Shown here piece after piece: positions 45,440 to 57,137 of a stretch of DNA of 64,000 nt. The position numbers and the translations under genes are program-made. The stretch spans positions 2,418,001-2,482,000 of the forward strand of contig NC_052109.1 in NCBI RefSeq assembly GCF_012273895.1, written 5' to 3'. The stretch is from Zerene cesonia (lineage: Eukaryota; Arthropoda; Insecta; Lepidoptera; Pieridae). The notes beneath the pieces were generated by a model. That model saw only the letters and a list, made by a program, of their open reading frames with translations. It searched no databases and was not told the origin of the DNA. Positions within the stretch are counted from its first letter, which is position 1, and every line of letters begins with the position of its first letter.

Positions 45440-46566
45440 GTTCACGGAACGCCCGTATTTCGTACATAGAAGAAATGTAAGGCGTGAACAAAAGAAACGT
45501 CTTGAGCTTAAGAAGCCGCCCAAACGCAAGGTTGAGTGTAGTGGGCCCGGGCCCGCCTAATTTGTCTAAGGCGGAAAAATCGCGCGCCGATTACAAGTGG
45601 CTCGTAACGAAGTCGGCCCCGCGGCGAGAGAGGCGCGGCAAAGCAGGCTGGGGGGTAGCGGCGGGGGAAGGGGGAACCAAAGCAGGGGTGGCGGCGCGGC
45701 GGGTCGCGAACAGTCTCAGTCGTCCGTCTGGAGTCGCGGCGGCCGGCCGGGCCGCGCGGCGCAATACACGTTCCTCGTGCTCTTGTGATTGTAAATTTAA
45801 TAATACAAATTCAAAAATTAATTAAATTTTTAAAAATTCTAACCGCGTCTAATCGAAGATATTTTTAGGCTAAAATTTCCCCCGATCCCCCATTTTTTAA
45901 ACCTAAACTGTTGGCAGTGGATAAAGTTTTGCGAAATTTTTAATATTTACGTCGGTTACATTTGTAAGAGATTAAACGTTTGGCCGTTATTGAGAATATT
46001 TTTTATTTAAGATTTATTTTTTGAACTAGCGAACGACAAATCAAGTGAGCAATAATTGATGAATATAATTGATTAATGATAAGCGTTAAATTAATCATAA
46101 GGACTTAGGAGTAATATAATTGAACTGACTGCCACATACTTCTATCGAGTATTGTGTTATTTGGACGATTGTGATTTATACGGACATTGAACTGTTTTGT
46201 GATCCAAAGACCAATATTTCCGGACCAAGGTGCTTACTTTTGAATAATATGCTAGATTTGTTTAGTTGTAATTGATTTTCAGTGATTGTTATATTTTATA
46301 TTAGAAATATTAAGCTAGCGTGTTTTTATGTACTTAGATGATGTGACATCCGTCGGATGGATCATCTCCGTTTCTTTTTGTTTTATGTTACGTTTCATTT
46401 TTATAATTAAAGCTATATTATTGTTTGTTTTTGTTGTTTATTTAATGCCGAACTTAATTCGTCATGTAATTATTTAATATGATTTACACATCCTTTGTTC
46501 TCATTAAAAATATTTTTTCTTTTTGGTTTTTATTTATTTTCCTTTTTTTTTTTGTTTTATATGAAG
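45440..46566 (+). promoter_or_regulatory. CpG-rich promoter and candidate long 5' UTR exon
   Basis: 45450-45780 is the most GC-rich stretch in the window. It includes an initiator-like TCAGT at 45716-45720 and no TATA box. Downstream, the sequence becomes AT-rich and ends at a consensus donor GAAG|GTAAGT (46566/46567). Together these fit a CpG-type promoter with a long untranslated first exon. Open frames here (45258-45560, 45484-45825) are low-complexity Arg/Gly/Ala products and are not called. Confidence 0.33.
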
Positions 46567-47731
46567 GTAAGTTGCATGATTTTATGAAACTTCTTCAATT
46601 ATTGGACACAGATTAACTGCTAATTGCCGCTATCATAGTTTCTGCATATTCCAAATTTGTAGATTATGATGGTGTCATATTACAGAAGATTCAGGGAACC
46701 TGTTTCAGTTATGTGGATATAAAAAAGAGAAATAGCTATACTATTATTAAAAAAAATGTCTACAATTTTTTTCTATCATGGTCACCTCTTTAACAGAATA
46801 ATTTGATAAAATGTATCCTACGTATACCAAATGAAAATTAAAAGAAATATTAAAATAAGCAAGTGATCTGTGTCAGATATAACTTGAATATCCAAAACAA
46901 ATAATGGTGTTAATATTGTTTTATCATGAACTTCCTAATCGTTAATTAATATCTTATAATGTCTGTTGCAATATTGAATATGTATTTAAAGTTTCACATT
47001 TATATTATGAAGATTATAAACTAAAGACCGTTGTTTTAAACATTAAGATGTTTTTTCAGTATATTGATTATTAAATTAAATAAAGTTATTAAAATGAATA
47101 TTTCAAACAATTTCAGTACGAACGATGAAAACCTTATCAAATTACTGACGATAAAACGATTATATTATGTACGTAAAGGTATACCTAATCAATAAATCTA
47201 GTTTATTACAAAAAATATTTAAAAAGGGCAAGTATGTAGTTAAGAAAATATGATTAAATTCACATTAGATCAATAAGTTTTTTTTTTATAGCAAAATGGG
47301 TATAATAAATGTTACTTATTTTTATTGTTAGAAATGCGTTCTTATTTATATATGAATGTAACGTAATATCTCAGTAATATAAGACTGATTATTATATTGA
47401 GAAAGCATTTTGAACAAACCTTTTACTTGACTGGATTATATAGCCTAATAATTGATTTGGGATATATAATTTTGGAAAAGGTTTTATACGCACTGTGAAA
47501 AAGTATATAGTTCAAAAACGGGTTTCATTTTAACCATACATAAAACCTACAAATAAGATTTTTATAATTGTAACGTCATTGCGTTGTATGGATATTTCTT
47601 AAGGACCTTAAAAAGCCACTGTTTTGTTTTTGAGGCAATGCTTTTATGAGCGTAAATCGAATGAAATAATTTTCTAAATAAAAAGATAACACTAATGTGA
47701 ATGAAACGTACAGGATATTTTATGCTATTTA

Positions 47732-47928
47732 AACGCGGTTTCACCCGTTTAAGTCTGTATCCCGTAGGAATATCGGGATTAAAATATATCTATATGTTAT
47801 TTGAGTTTTCCAGCTATCAACGTATCAAATTTCGTTGCAATCGGTTCAGCAGATTTTGGGTGAAAGAGCTACAAACATACATACATCCATCCATACTTAC
47901 AAATTTCGCGTTTATAATATTAGTAAGA
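47732..47928 (-). mobile_element. Lep1-type Helitron-like element, truncated at its 3' end
   Basis: CGCGGTTTCACCCGTTTAAG to ATAATATTAGTAAGA. It contains GCAATCGGTTCAGCAGATTT. An expanded CATACATA/CATCCATC stretch replaces the usual CA run. Confidence 0.7.
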
Positions 47929-49367
47929 TGACGACATAAATTATAATGCCACGATGGATATTATGAATGCACCAACAGTACCTGCCTATTTCTAGAACAA
48001 CAACAGACTCTTTGTTAATAAAAAATATTAAACGTATATTAAAATGCATAAACAATAAAATAGAAAAGCAACGAATACAATTTTGTGGATTATTTGTAAA
48101 AAGTAACAATTAAAAAGCAAAAATATGTTCGCGCGTATTTGCTAAATTATTGCGGCAGGCGCTACAATTAACGTATGTTTTGTTTGATAAAATATTGGTA
48201 TGCCAAAATGCCTGCAATTCATTTTTATCGAGGCAAAAATAGACCAACATCGCTTATTAAAAATTGTTTTTATAAAAATTCCTTCCAGTAACTAAATCAA
48301 TACACGACTGAAAGGAATTTTTTGCTTAGCTTTAGCTGTTAAAAGTACAATATGTATAATAATTAAACATCATTAAGCTTAGTTTTGTGACTATCAATAT
48401 GATCATTATTGAAAACATTTGAAAAAGAACTACTCTCATGACACTATAATCTACAGTTCATAATAATTTACATATTGCTTAAAACACAGGTATTTTCTAA
48501 TTTTGAAACCTAAGAATTTCGACAGTCATCCACTTCCATAGAATAATCTTTTGAAAATAAATAATGTTTTTATTAGTAAAGCATATTTTGGAATAGAACA
48601 AAATTCCGTATTCATTTATTTCCAAAGTATTTTTACAAATATCCACAAACTTACGATTTTAATTCTACCTGATTTCATGATCTACAATTCTGAATGGATA
48701 TGCATTAATTTATAAAACTTCACATTTACAATTTTGTTCCACGTCAATATTATTGCCATCTATCGAAATCAGCGATAATTTGAAATATTGATGCTCGATA
48801 TATAATATTTTATCGTAGTATTACTATTAGTTGACAGATGGCGCTGTAAGAGTCGGCGCAAGCGCATAAGATAGTACATAATGCGCACACTAGATAGCGC
48901 TATAGTTGCATGCGATGAAAAAGACTTCTACATAATAAGATTCTAACTTGAACTTTTAAATTATTACACATGAAATATAATACATTTTCTTCATATGCAT
49001 TACATTGATTTGAAGCTGAATTTTAATTAAAAAACATATTTTAATAACCTTCAATTCGAAAAATCAACTAAAGTTAACGCTACAATACGAAACTTGGAAA
49101 AAGTATTGATAGATTGTTTGAACGATTACCATTATTTTCTGATCACGATATCTTCCAAACATTATTACCGCATTAAACGTCTTATACCTATTGTAGATTT
49201 AATGGGTATTTGTTGGTCCAAGTTTGAAGGTGGGCGTACTAAGACGTGTGTGGGTGGAGTATCGCTAAACTTCTAAGAAAGGGGGCGTGGGAAGACAAAG
49301 GCGGGACTAGTCGGCTATTGGCTTAGACGGAACTTAGAAATTTAGGCATATTTTATTGTTATACATT

Positions 49368-49447
49368 TAAATCTTGGATTATGCTATATTATTATGAACA
49401 ATACAAATAAATCTTGGATTATGTTATAGTATTATGAACCGTCATAG
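49368..49447. repeat. 40-bp tandem duplication
   Basis: TAAATCTTGGATTATG plus TATTATGAAC recurs at a 40-bp period. The second copy merges into a SINE 3' fragment. Confidence 0.7.
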
Positions 49448-49503
49448 GAGGCCTGTGTCCTAGCAGTGGGAACATATATGGGCTGATGATGATGATGATG
49501 ATT
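49438..49503 (+). mobile_element. SINE 3' fragment with (GAT)n tail
   Basis: CGTCATAGGAGGCCTGTGTC and CAGCAGTGGGAACATATATG, followed by GGGCTGATGATGATG, match the 3' end of the 40252 SINE. It abuts a 40-bp tandem duplication. Confidence 0.7.
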
Positions 49504-50937
49504 ATGATTATGAACAAAACAGACATTTGCTTCATCGCATTATTATAGGAATATTTAAGATAATGAGCCTTATGAGTCAGGGTTATTTCTATATTTCTAA
49601 TTCTGTAAATATGTACTAGGTGTGAGTTTACATACATTAGGTACCTATCAGGTATCTAGTACAAACATTTGCTAAATATCTATTTTGTATTTCTTATAGA
49701 TTTTTATATATTTAAAGCAATTGTTTTGTTATTTTATAAATCTATCTAGCCTATTAGTCTCCAAAAATTATTTATTTAAACTCACAATTAAATATTGTAT
49801 TTGTCCGTAATTACCCACCGCTAATATCCAGTGATTCACAGATATAAATTTCGATTGAAAAGATATAAATTTTGAAAAATTATCTTTCCACGATAGCTAG
49901 ATGTGAGGATATACAGATTGGAAGTACAGTTAATCGTAATTCATACCTACTGAAACTCTCATTATATCCTAGAAATGTAGGTATAAATGTAAGTAGATAT
50001 AAATGTAGGTTCTTCTAGATTAAAGCGGAAATAGACAATGTTTAACGTAGTTATAATATATTAGATCGCTACTAAGAACACGGAGGCAAACAAAACATCG
50101 AATATAACATAATTTCAGTGCTCATAAATCCAAGAATTATGAAGAAACAATGTTAATGGCGGCCAATAGTAAAGTAGGTCACAAGACGGGCGGCGAGGTT
50201 GGGGGAGGACCTAAGACGCAGGCGTGGCTAACTTGTACTGAGCAAGTATTGTAACTGGTTATTAATCGATGTATTCCCATCGCTTTTTTTATTTACTTTA
50301 AGTGCTATTTTTCGATTGTTATTTGAGAATAACGCTATATTAGAGACACTGGTAAAATTATGTACCTATTAGGTGTAGAGTTGACATCTATATAAACGTT
50401 CTTCGCTTTTTCTTTAGCTTTTGTGACTAGGTATTTATAAACGAGTTTATTTTGAGAACTTTTTTGTCCAGATTTAGTATGAGAATAACGTTATAGGGAC
50501 ACGGAGAATAAAAACTATAACTACATAGAGGGTAGAGACATGTATAAACGTTGTTGGGAATTAAATGAAATAAAAATCAATTAGTTAAATACATACTTAT
50601 TGGGTGTATGTTTTCATTTATATATAAGATATAAGGTTAGGAAGAAATTTAAATAGGTTGGTAAAGATTTTATGGAGAACTAAGAAGTCTAATACACTTA
50701 ATTAGATATCTTGAGGTTTCTGTTTGGATTATTTTCTAGTAGGTACCTACCTACCTACATAGCCAACTTAAATTTCTGTTTCCAATAAGACGCAATAGAA
50801 ATATTGGTACAGAACCTACAATGCAGTTATAAAACAGTTGTTATATCGATGACTTAGGTTTGAATTAGGTTGGCATGAATATAGATACTTTAGAACAGTT
50901 TTTATATCATTAATTTAAATGCATGTTTTCTTTTCAG

Positions 50938-50990
50938 ACAATCTACCATCGGCCGAGAGTTCTCAAGCGTTGTGTATTTTCTTTTAAAAG
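50938..50990 (+). other. Candidate 53-bp internal exon
   Basis: A polypyrimidine tract and TTTTCTTTTCAG acceptor precede 53 bases of more balanced composition, followed by AAAAG|GTAAGTATT. Two of the three frames are open throughout. If preceded by the ATGAAG that ends at the donor 46566, the frame would read MKTIYHRPRVLKR and stay open. No homology is recognised. It could also be an untranslated exon of a non-coding transcript. Confidence 0.38.
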
Positions 50991-51174
50991 GTAAGTATTT
51001 TTTAATATTATGTATGACATAATTTTAAATAATACTTATTTGTAGGTATATAGGTATAGAGATCCTTATGCGAGACAAATTATAAATATTCTATGTAATA
51101 TCGTTAGGAAGAATTTTTAAATTTCAGAGAATAAATGAAATTATGACCTATTGCCTTTATACATTTATGGAAAA

Positions 51175-51408
51175 CTAGCTTTCAGCCTACGGCTTCGCTC
51201 GCATAGAAGAAGAAAAAATAGGCTATCCGCGGTTTGCTTCAAATAGTTCCCGTTCTCGTAGGGTTTTCAAGATAAAGAGTGCTAAGTCCTTTTCCTCTTG
51301 TCCTTTTTCGGGTCTCAAACTATCTTAATACTAAATTTCATCCAAATCGGAAAAGACAGGAAGTTAGACAGACGGAGTTACCATCGCATTTATTATATTA
51401 AGTAAGAA
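51175..51408 (-). mobile_element. Helitron-like repeat
   Basis: CTAGCTTTCAGCCTACGGCT, AAATAGTTCCCGTTCTCGTA, AAATTTCATCCAAATCGGAA and a far end TTATTATATTAAGTAAGAA. It is the same body type as 25969-26196 in opposite orientation. Confidence 0.55.
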
Positions 51409-54400
51409 TATATTAATTTTTAGTTTTATACCATTGAAATTTTTTGTAAAAGAGATTTTTTTAAAGAACATATTTTTTTTATTTGTCTGTTATCAACAAT
51501 GTTGCTATTAACCTTAAAAAATAAATAAATTGTATTTTCTACCTGTCTTATAAATATGTCATCGTTTTACTACAATATTTTAAACTAGAACATGGTTTAG
51601 TGGTAATCAGAAAAAATATAAAAAAAATATTCTTATTAGTTAAAAAGAATACAAAAATTTCCAGTATGCCTCCAAACATTTTATAAATTCGATTCTTATT
51701 AGAATTTTAATTTTGTTATTTCCTAGATTTAATTTTGATCATTTTGCAAAGAAAATCTTGCAATAAAAGTTATAAAAAAATTTGGTCAGCGGCACCAAGA
51801 ATAACTGTTTAAGTCAGAACATTTAGCAAAAACGCAACGGAAATTTTAAATCAAATGCGAAATATAACCAAATTGCATTTATATTACGCTTCAACGGAAG
51901 ATTCGAACTTATTAAAAAAGAAATCTTCAAAACTCGACGTCATTAAAAAGAAACTTGTTTAGGCTGTAACGAAATCCGCTACAAGTGTTCACAGAAATCT
52001 AAAACTCAACTAAAAAAAAGAAAACAGAAAAAAATAAATTCCACAGACTATAAAGGTGTCAGCGGCGGTAATGATCGCTAAGATTCCCGCTTCATCGCGC
52101 AGTTCTTAATTCCGAACGTTCCCTTAATGAGATCTACCTTCGTGTCTGCGTACAATGGGACGCCATGCGTGTATTTTCTTTTTTTATTTTTCTAAACCGA
52201 TTCAAGGACCGCGCGCATTCAGCCAGAGCATTTAAAAAGATGCAGTTTAAGTAATGGAGCATGGAGGTTCTGGAAAATGAGGTTGCATACTTTTTTAATT
52301 TCGTTAGTGGGTTATTGTTTAGTACGGTCTTGTGTGCTCTATGTTAGGACTTGTCTATTTTCTTTTCGATACAAAAAAATGTATTCAAGTTTTTGCTAGG
52401 ATTTTGTTGAAAGTTGGAACCCTTTCATTAAAATTTTCCTCAAAGAAAACTATGAATAGCTTTTATTTAGTTATTGTTTTGTGAAAGAACAACAAAGGGT
52501 TGGAATATTATGTTGAGTATGATTATTTTCAGAGATGTAGTTATAAAAGTGAGAACAGACTAGATAAATTGTAATTAATAATTTAACAATGATATGAAAT
52601 CGTTATTTTTTGTTATAACTGTATCCACTGCGATTCATAGACAATAATGATAATTTTTTAAACAATAATAATTTAACATTCGAATTTCGAATTGCTAATT
52701 AAGGGCACAGACGCAAAATGTTTAGCGTACATTTAGACATCAAACCGTGAACACCGTGCGGTAAAAAAGGAGATTTTAAAAGGCGCACAAATGCTGAAAG
52801 ACTGTCAGAGTCGCCTCTCCATTAAAACGTGGAGAGAGATGCGACTCTGCGATTAAAGACTTAAGATACCGTTTGTAATTACACGTTAGATGCGGGCTTA
52901 GTGGTATTATGTAATACACAAGTTGTATTACGTTCTGCTTTACGACAAACAATTTCTGAACTGATGTTTTTTACGTTTCTAGGTTATTATTGGAAGGGTG
53001 GGCTACGGGTTAAGAAATGTATGGGCGTTTTTGCATAATCTGAATCTAATAGTATCTTAGTCAATAATTAGGTAGATGAGATTTTGATTTTTGTTCCATA
53101 TAGCTACCTGTACTATAAAGTCATTGCAAATTAATAAAAAAAACGAATGCGGCCGCGAATTGAAATTAAAGACGTTATAAGTTTTATCTAGTGGACTTTA
53201 ATTAAATGAATTTTGAAATATACTGCTTCAAATATATAAAAGCTGGAAAATGATAAATGAACAAAACTCGCCATGAAATTCGAACAAAGAAAATTCACAA
53301 AGTTTCTTGAAACTAAGAGACACTTAATTGCTTTTATTCCGGGTGTCGCCTAATGCGAAAACTTTAAAACTTGCTTTTATACCCGCGAGTGACGACGCGT
53401 GAAGTGTTGGCACCTAAGTTGCCGTGTAACACTTAATATGAAAACGTACGGTCAAATATTGCGCGCTGTTGCGAGGCGGTTTTGGTGGTACAAGTAGGTA
53501 CTTAATGCAATGTTTTTCTCGCTAAATTCCTCGTAATTTAACCGGACGTTTCGGGCGTTTTACATCAAGCGCGGTCACGGGATGAGCGAAAAACTCATAT
53601 ACAAGAGGGTAACGAACGAACAAACTTAAAAATAAAATACATTATTTTATTCTAAAACACGCATGTATTATATTGGTATTAGCTATGATAACGATTGCTT
53701 TTGAACTCAAACATTAATTTAATCAATTGGACTTCTTATAGAAGCTTTTAAATTTTCTAAAATTGTATATATAGAACTTTTAAATTTTCATATATACTTA
53801 GTATTTACATTAACCACTGGTTTGTGAAGCAGTTTCTACAGAGAAGACCCATTATCTAAGAAGTTTTATTAAGTACTCTGTTTTAAACCAACGTGGAACA
53901 TTAACAACACAAATCATAAACGTAATAAGGATACGTCGCGTTTTCCAAGCGTTAATTTTCCATGTGTTTCTCTCTATTCTCCAAGTCTATTCAATTTGCT
54001 ACGTCTGTGTAATTTTCCAGTGCTCACCGCTTGCCCCTTGCGGAATTCTTCGTATGAGAAATGCTGACTCATACGTTTATCAATCTCTTACTTCGACGCC
54101 AAAACACGCGTAACGTGTTTAAACATTAGCATTTCAAATTGGAATATGTTATGTTCTTGGGAGCTAAGCTGTTGTTCAAAACGCTGTCAATTTTGTTGAA
54201 AAAGCAGTTAAAATTAACGAAGTCTAAATATTAAAATGCCATGTAGAACATAGATATACATTCCTCATATGTATGTATTATTTTTACACGCATTATCTGC
54301 AACATTTTAATTTAAGACGCTAAGTCTTCCCTCGTTGCTATAAACATGAAAAAAATGCAATAGGAAGCAGTTTCTATTCACAAAACTTTACAGTCGTTTG

Positions 54401-54889
54401 TGAATGTTTCTTTCTCAAACCTATATAAAATACTGCAATTAGATACAACAATATGTTTTATCATGAAATTATAGATCTTAAAGTGATGTTTGCAGAGCAT
54501 GGTCCGTGACAGCCAGCTATTGGTCGACCCGTGGGCCGTAGCATCCGCTTCCTGAAGCCAAATCGATTAAATAATGTATTGTACCTGTATATTACTCTAA
54601 TTTGCATAATTACTGGTTCAATTGTTGTTTTTTAGCCATTTTGAATAATTTATTCACGTAGTTTTTAATCTGCTCGCCAATTGGTATTATATACATCACT
54701 TTATAATTATATCTTGTTCATAAAATGTTTACTTTAATCTTATTAAAAGTAAATATAAATATAAAAAATATAATATATTATTTACTAAAATTCCTCAAAA
54801 ATCATAATTAATGCCTGTTATGAAATCATTCTAAATCGTTGTAAATTATTATAAATATTGCACTAATAATAAATTATCCAGAAAATTAA
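51409..54889. other. Non-coding region with one strong hairpin
   Basis: GC-richer islands at about 52050-52260, 52680-52870 and 53350-53600. An inverted repeat at 52806-52849 is described in the findings. No coding exon seen. Confidence 0.45.
53703..53755 (-). repeat. Interspersed repeat end, related to 9806
   Basis: GAACTCAAACATTAATTTAA, then GGACTTCTTATAGAAGCTTT. Confidence 0.45.
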
Positions 54890-55090
54890 TCCTACTAAGA
54901 TTATAAATGCGAAAGTTTGTAAGGATGTGTGTGTGTTTGTTGCTCTTTCACGCAAAAACTACTAAACCGATTGCAATGAAATTTGGTGATGTAGACAGCT
55001 GGACAACTGGAATAACATATAGGCAACTTTTGATCCCGATATTCCAACGGGATACGGACTTACGCGCGTGAAACCGCGGGGTGCAGCTAG
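54890..55090 (+). mobile_element. Lep1-type Helitron-like element, complete
   Basis: A|TCCTACTAAGATTATAAATG ... GGGTGCAGCTAG|T. Both termini and the A|T insertion rule are intact. It lies just upstream of the Tc3-like element. Confidence 0.78.
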
Positions 55091-55238
55091 TATCTGCTAT
55101 ATAGGGTGTTTTAAGGTTTTACAAAATTTTCGCAGTTTTTAAGGTTATCCAAAACTTTATTAAAGATATATTGCGATAAGAATATAACATAAAAATGATA
55201 TGTTTACGTTCGAAAAATTAGCATCCATTTCGAATATA

Positions 55239-55447
55239 CGTGCCCGCCACTTGAATAGCCTCACCCTATTTTTTATGAGTATTATAATTACACGTGATAA
55301 TTTGTATTAATAAATATCAAATATAAGTTGTACGCCGTGACGTTTATCGAACGACACATAAACAAGTCGGAATTTGTCTAAGCGCTGTTTGTCTGTCTTT
55401 GTTGGAAACAAAAGAACTATTGCGTGCCGTCCACATGAATAGCCTCA
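55239..55447 (+). repeat. Pair of 25-bp subterminal repeats before the Tc3-like transposase
   Basis: CGTGCC-x2-CCAC-x-TGAATAGCCTCA occurs at 55239-55263 and 55423-55447, with 22 of 25 bases identical, 184 bp apart and in the same orientation. Tc3 has long terminal repeats with two transposase-binding sites each. These repeats could be the equivalent sites. Confidence 0.5.
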
Positions 55448-55520
55448 GTTTAATATAATCGTTCAACCCGTTCATTCAAGTTTCGCTTTTAAATATATTT
55501 TATTAAGATTAGATAATACA

Positions 55521-55568
55521 GACAATATTCTATAAAGACAATATTCTATGTAGACAATATTCAATTGT
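55521..55568. repeat. 16-bp repeat, three copies
   Basis: GACAATATTCTATAAA-type unit at 55521, 55537 and 55553. It lies between the subterminal repeats and the transposase pseudogene. Confidence 0.75.
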
Positions 55569-55603
55569 GTACCAGCAGTTACGTGATAAAAAAAAAAGTT
55601 ACT

Positions 55604-56137
55604 ATGAGACGTGGTTAAAAACTTACGAGTTTAGAAATTAAAAAAGTGAATTTTTATTTAACTCAAAATTTATCTCATCGTGAGATAGCTAAAAAATTGG
55701 TCGCAGGCCAAAGGTAATTATTAATTATGCAGAAAATTAGGAAAACTATGGCCACCGGTATAAAGGACGCACAAAATTTGCAACTTAGGATCGTGAACGT
55801 CGTCTTATTTTATGCTCTGCTTCAAATTCCAGTCAGACCGCCAGGCAAATAGCTAGTAAAATAAATACTAGGGCATCTCTTTCTACAGTTCGACAGATTA
55901 TTAGAACCTTACCTTAATTCAAACGAAAAACAATTATGAGCAAACCTCCTTTGAAAAAACATCATGTGGCGGCTCGACTGTCATTTGCTAAAAAGTACAT
56001 GTGCTGGAAAACTAAGTGGAAAAATGTGATTTTTAGTGACGAGAAAAAGTTTAATTAGGTGGACCAGATGGATTTAAATATTATTTTCACGACCTAAAGA
56101 AAGAACCAAGAGTACTATCATGTCATCACTCAACTGT
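55604..56137 (+). pseudogene. Tc1/Tc3-like transposase, broken and gap-truncated
   Basis: This was a DDE transposase of the Tc1/mariner superfamily, a cut-and-paste element. From ATG 55604 the translated pieces are an N-terminal helix-turn-helix region (SLEIKKVNFYLTQ, LSHREIAKKL), then ENYGHRYKGRTKF, SQTARQIASKIN and LSTVRQIIRTLP. These are followed by AARLSFAKKY and KNVIFSDEKKFN, where the Asp of FSDE is the first catalytic residue. GPDGFKYYFHDL follows in a shifted frame. There are several in-frame stops (for example TAA at 55616 and after RTLP) and frameshifts, so the gene is dead. The second Asp and the Glu would lie in the 1000-N gap. Confidence 0.8.
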
Positions 56138-57137
56138 NNNNNNNNNNNNNNNNNNNNNNNNNNNNNNNNNNNNNNNNNNNNNNNNNNNNNNNNNNNNNNN
56201 NNNNNNNNNNNNNNNNNNNNNNNNNNNNNNNNNNNNNNNNNNNNNNNNNNNNNNNNNNNNNNNNNNNNNNNNNNNNNNNNNNNNNNNNNNNNNNNNNNNN
56301 NNNNNNNNNNNNNNNNNNNNNNNNNNNNNNNNNNNNNNNNNNNNNNNNNNNNNNNNNNNNNNNNNNNNNNNNNNNNNNNNNNNNNNNNNNNNNNNNNNNN
56401 NNNNNNNNNNNNNNNNNNNNNNNNNNNNNNNNNNNNNNNNNNNNNNNNNNNNNNNNNNNNNNNNNNNNNNNNNNNNNNNNNNNNNNNNNNNNNNNNNNNN
56501 NNNNNNNNNNNNNNNNNNNNNNNNNNNNNNNNNNNNNNNNNNNNNNNNNNNNNNNNNNNNNNNNNNNNNNNNNNNNNNNNNNNNNNNNNNNNNNNNNNNN
56601 NNNNNNNNNNNNNNNNNNNNNNNNNNNNNNNNNNNNNNNNNNNNNNNNNNNNNNNNNNNNNNNNNNNNNNNNNNNNNNNNNNNNNNNNNNNNNNNNNNNN
56701 NNNNNNNNNNNNNNNNNNNNNNNNNNNNNNNNNNNNNNNNNNNNNNNNNNNNNNNNNNNNNNNNNNNNNNNNNNNNNNNNNNNNNNNNNNNNNNNNNNNN
56801 NNNNNNNNNNNNNNNNNNNNNNNNNNNNNNNNNNNNNNNNNNNNNNNNNNNNNNNNNNNNNNNNNNNNNNNNNNNNNNNNNNNNNNNNNNNNNNNNNNNN
56901 NNNNNNNNNNNNNNNNNNNNNNNNNNNNNNNNNNNNNNNNNNNNNNNNNNNNNNNNNNNNNNNNNNNNNNNNNNNNNNNNNNNNNNNNNNNNNNNNNNNN
57001 NNNNNNNNNNNNNNNNNNNNNNNNNNNNNNNNNNNNNNNNNNNNNNNNNNNNNNNNNNNNNNNNNNNNNNNNNNNNNNNNNNNNNNNNNNNNNNNNNNNN
57101 NNNNNNNNNNNNNNNNNNNNNNNNNNNNNNNNNNNNN
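56138..57137. other. Assembly gap, exactly 1000 N, inside a Tc3-like element
   Basis: The left edge is within a broken transposase gene. The right edge is unique DNA. The 3' half of the transposase and the right terminal repeat, if present, would be in the gap. Confidence 0.95.

Larger units (their letters stand above)
46567..50937. other. Probable intron or intergenic DNA
   Basis: AT-rich, with a Lep1-type insertion at 47732 and a SINE fragment at 49438. An AGATGGCGC motif occurs at 48836-48844. No exon seen. Confidence 0.4.

Noticed and set aside
45258..45825. Overlapping + strand frames of 63-113 codons
   Set aside because: Low-complexity Arg/Gly/Ala translation of a GC-rich block. More likely a promoter or 5' UTR.
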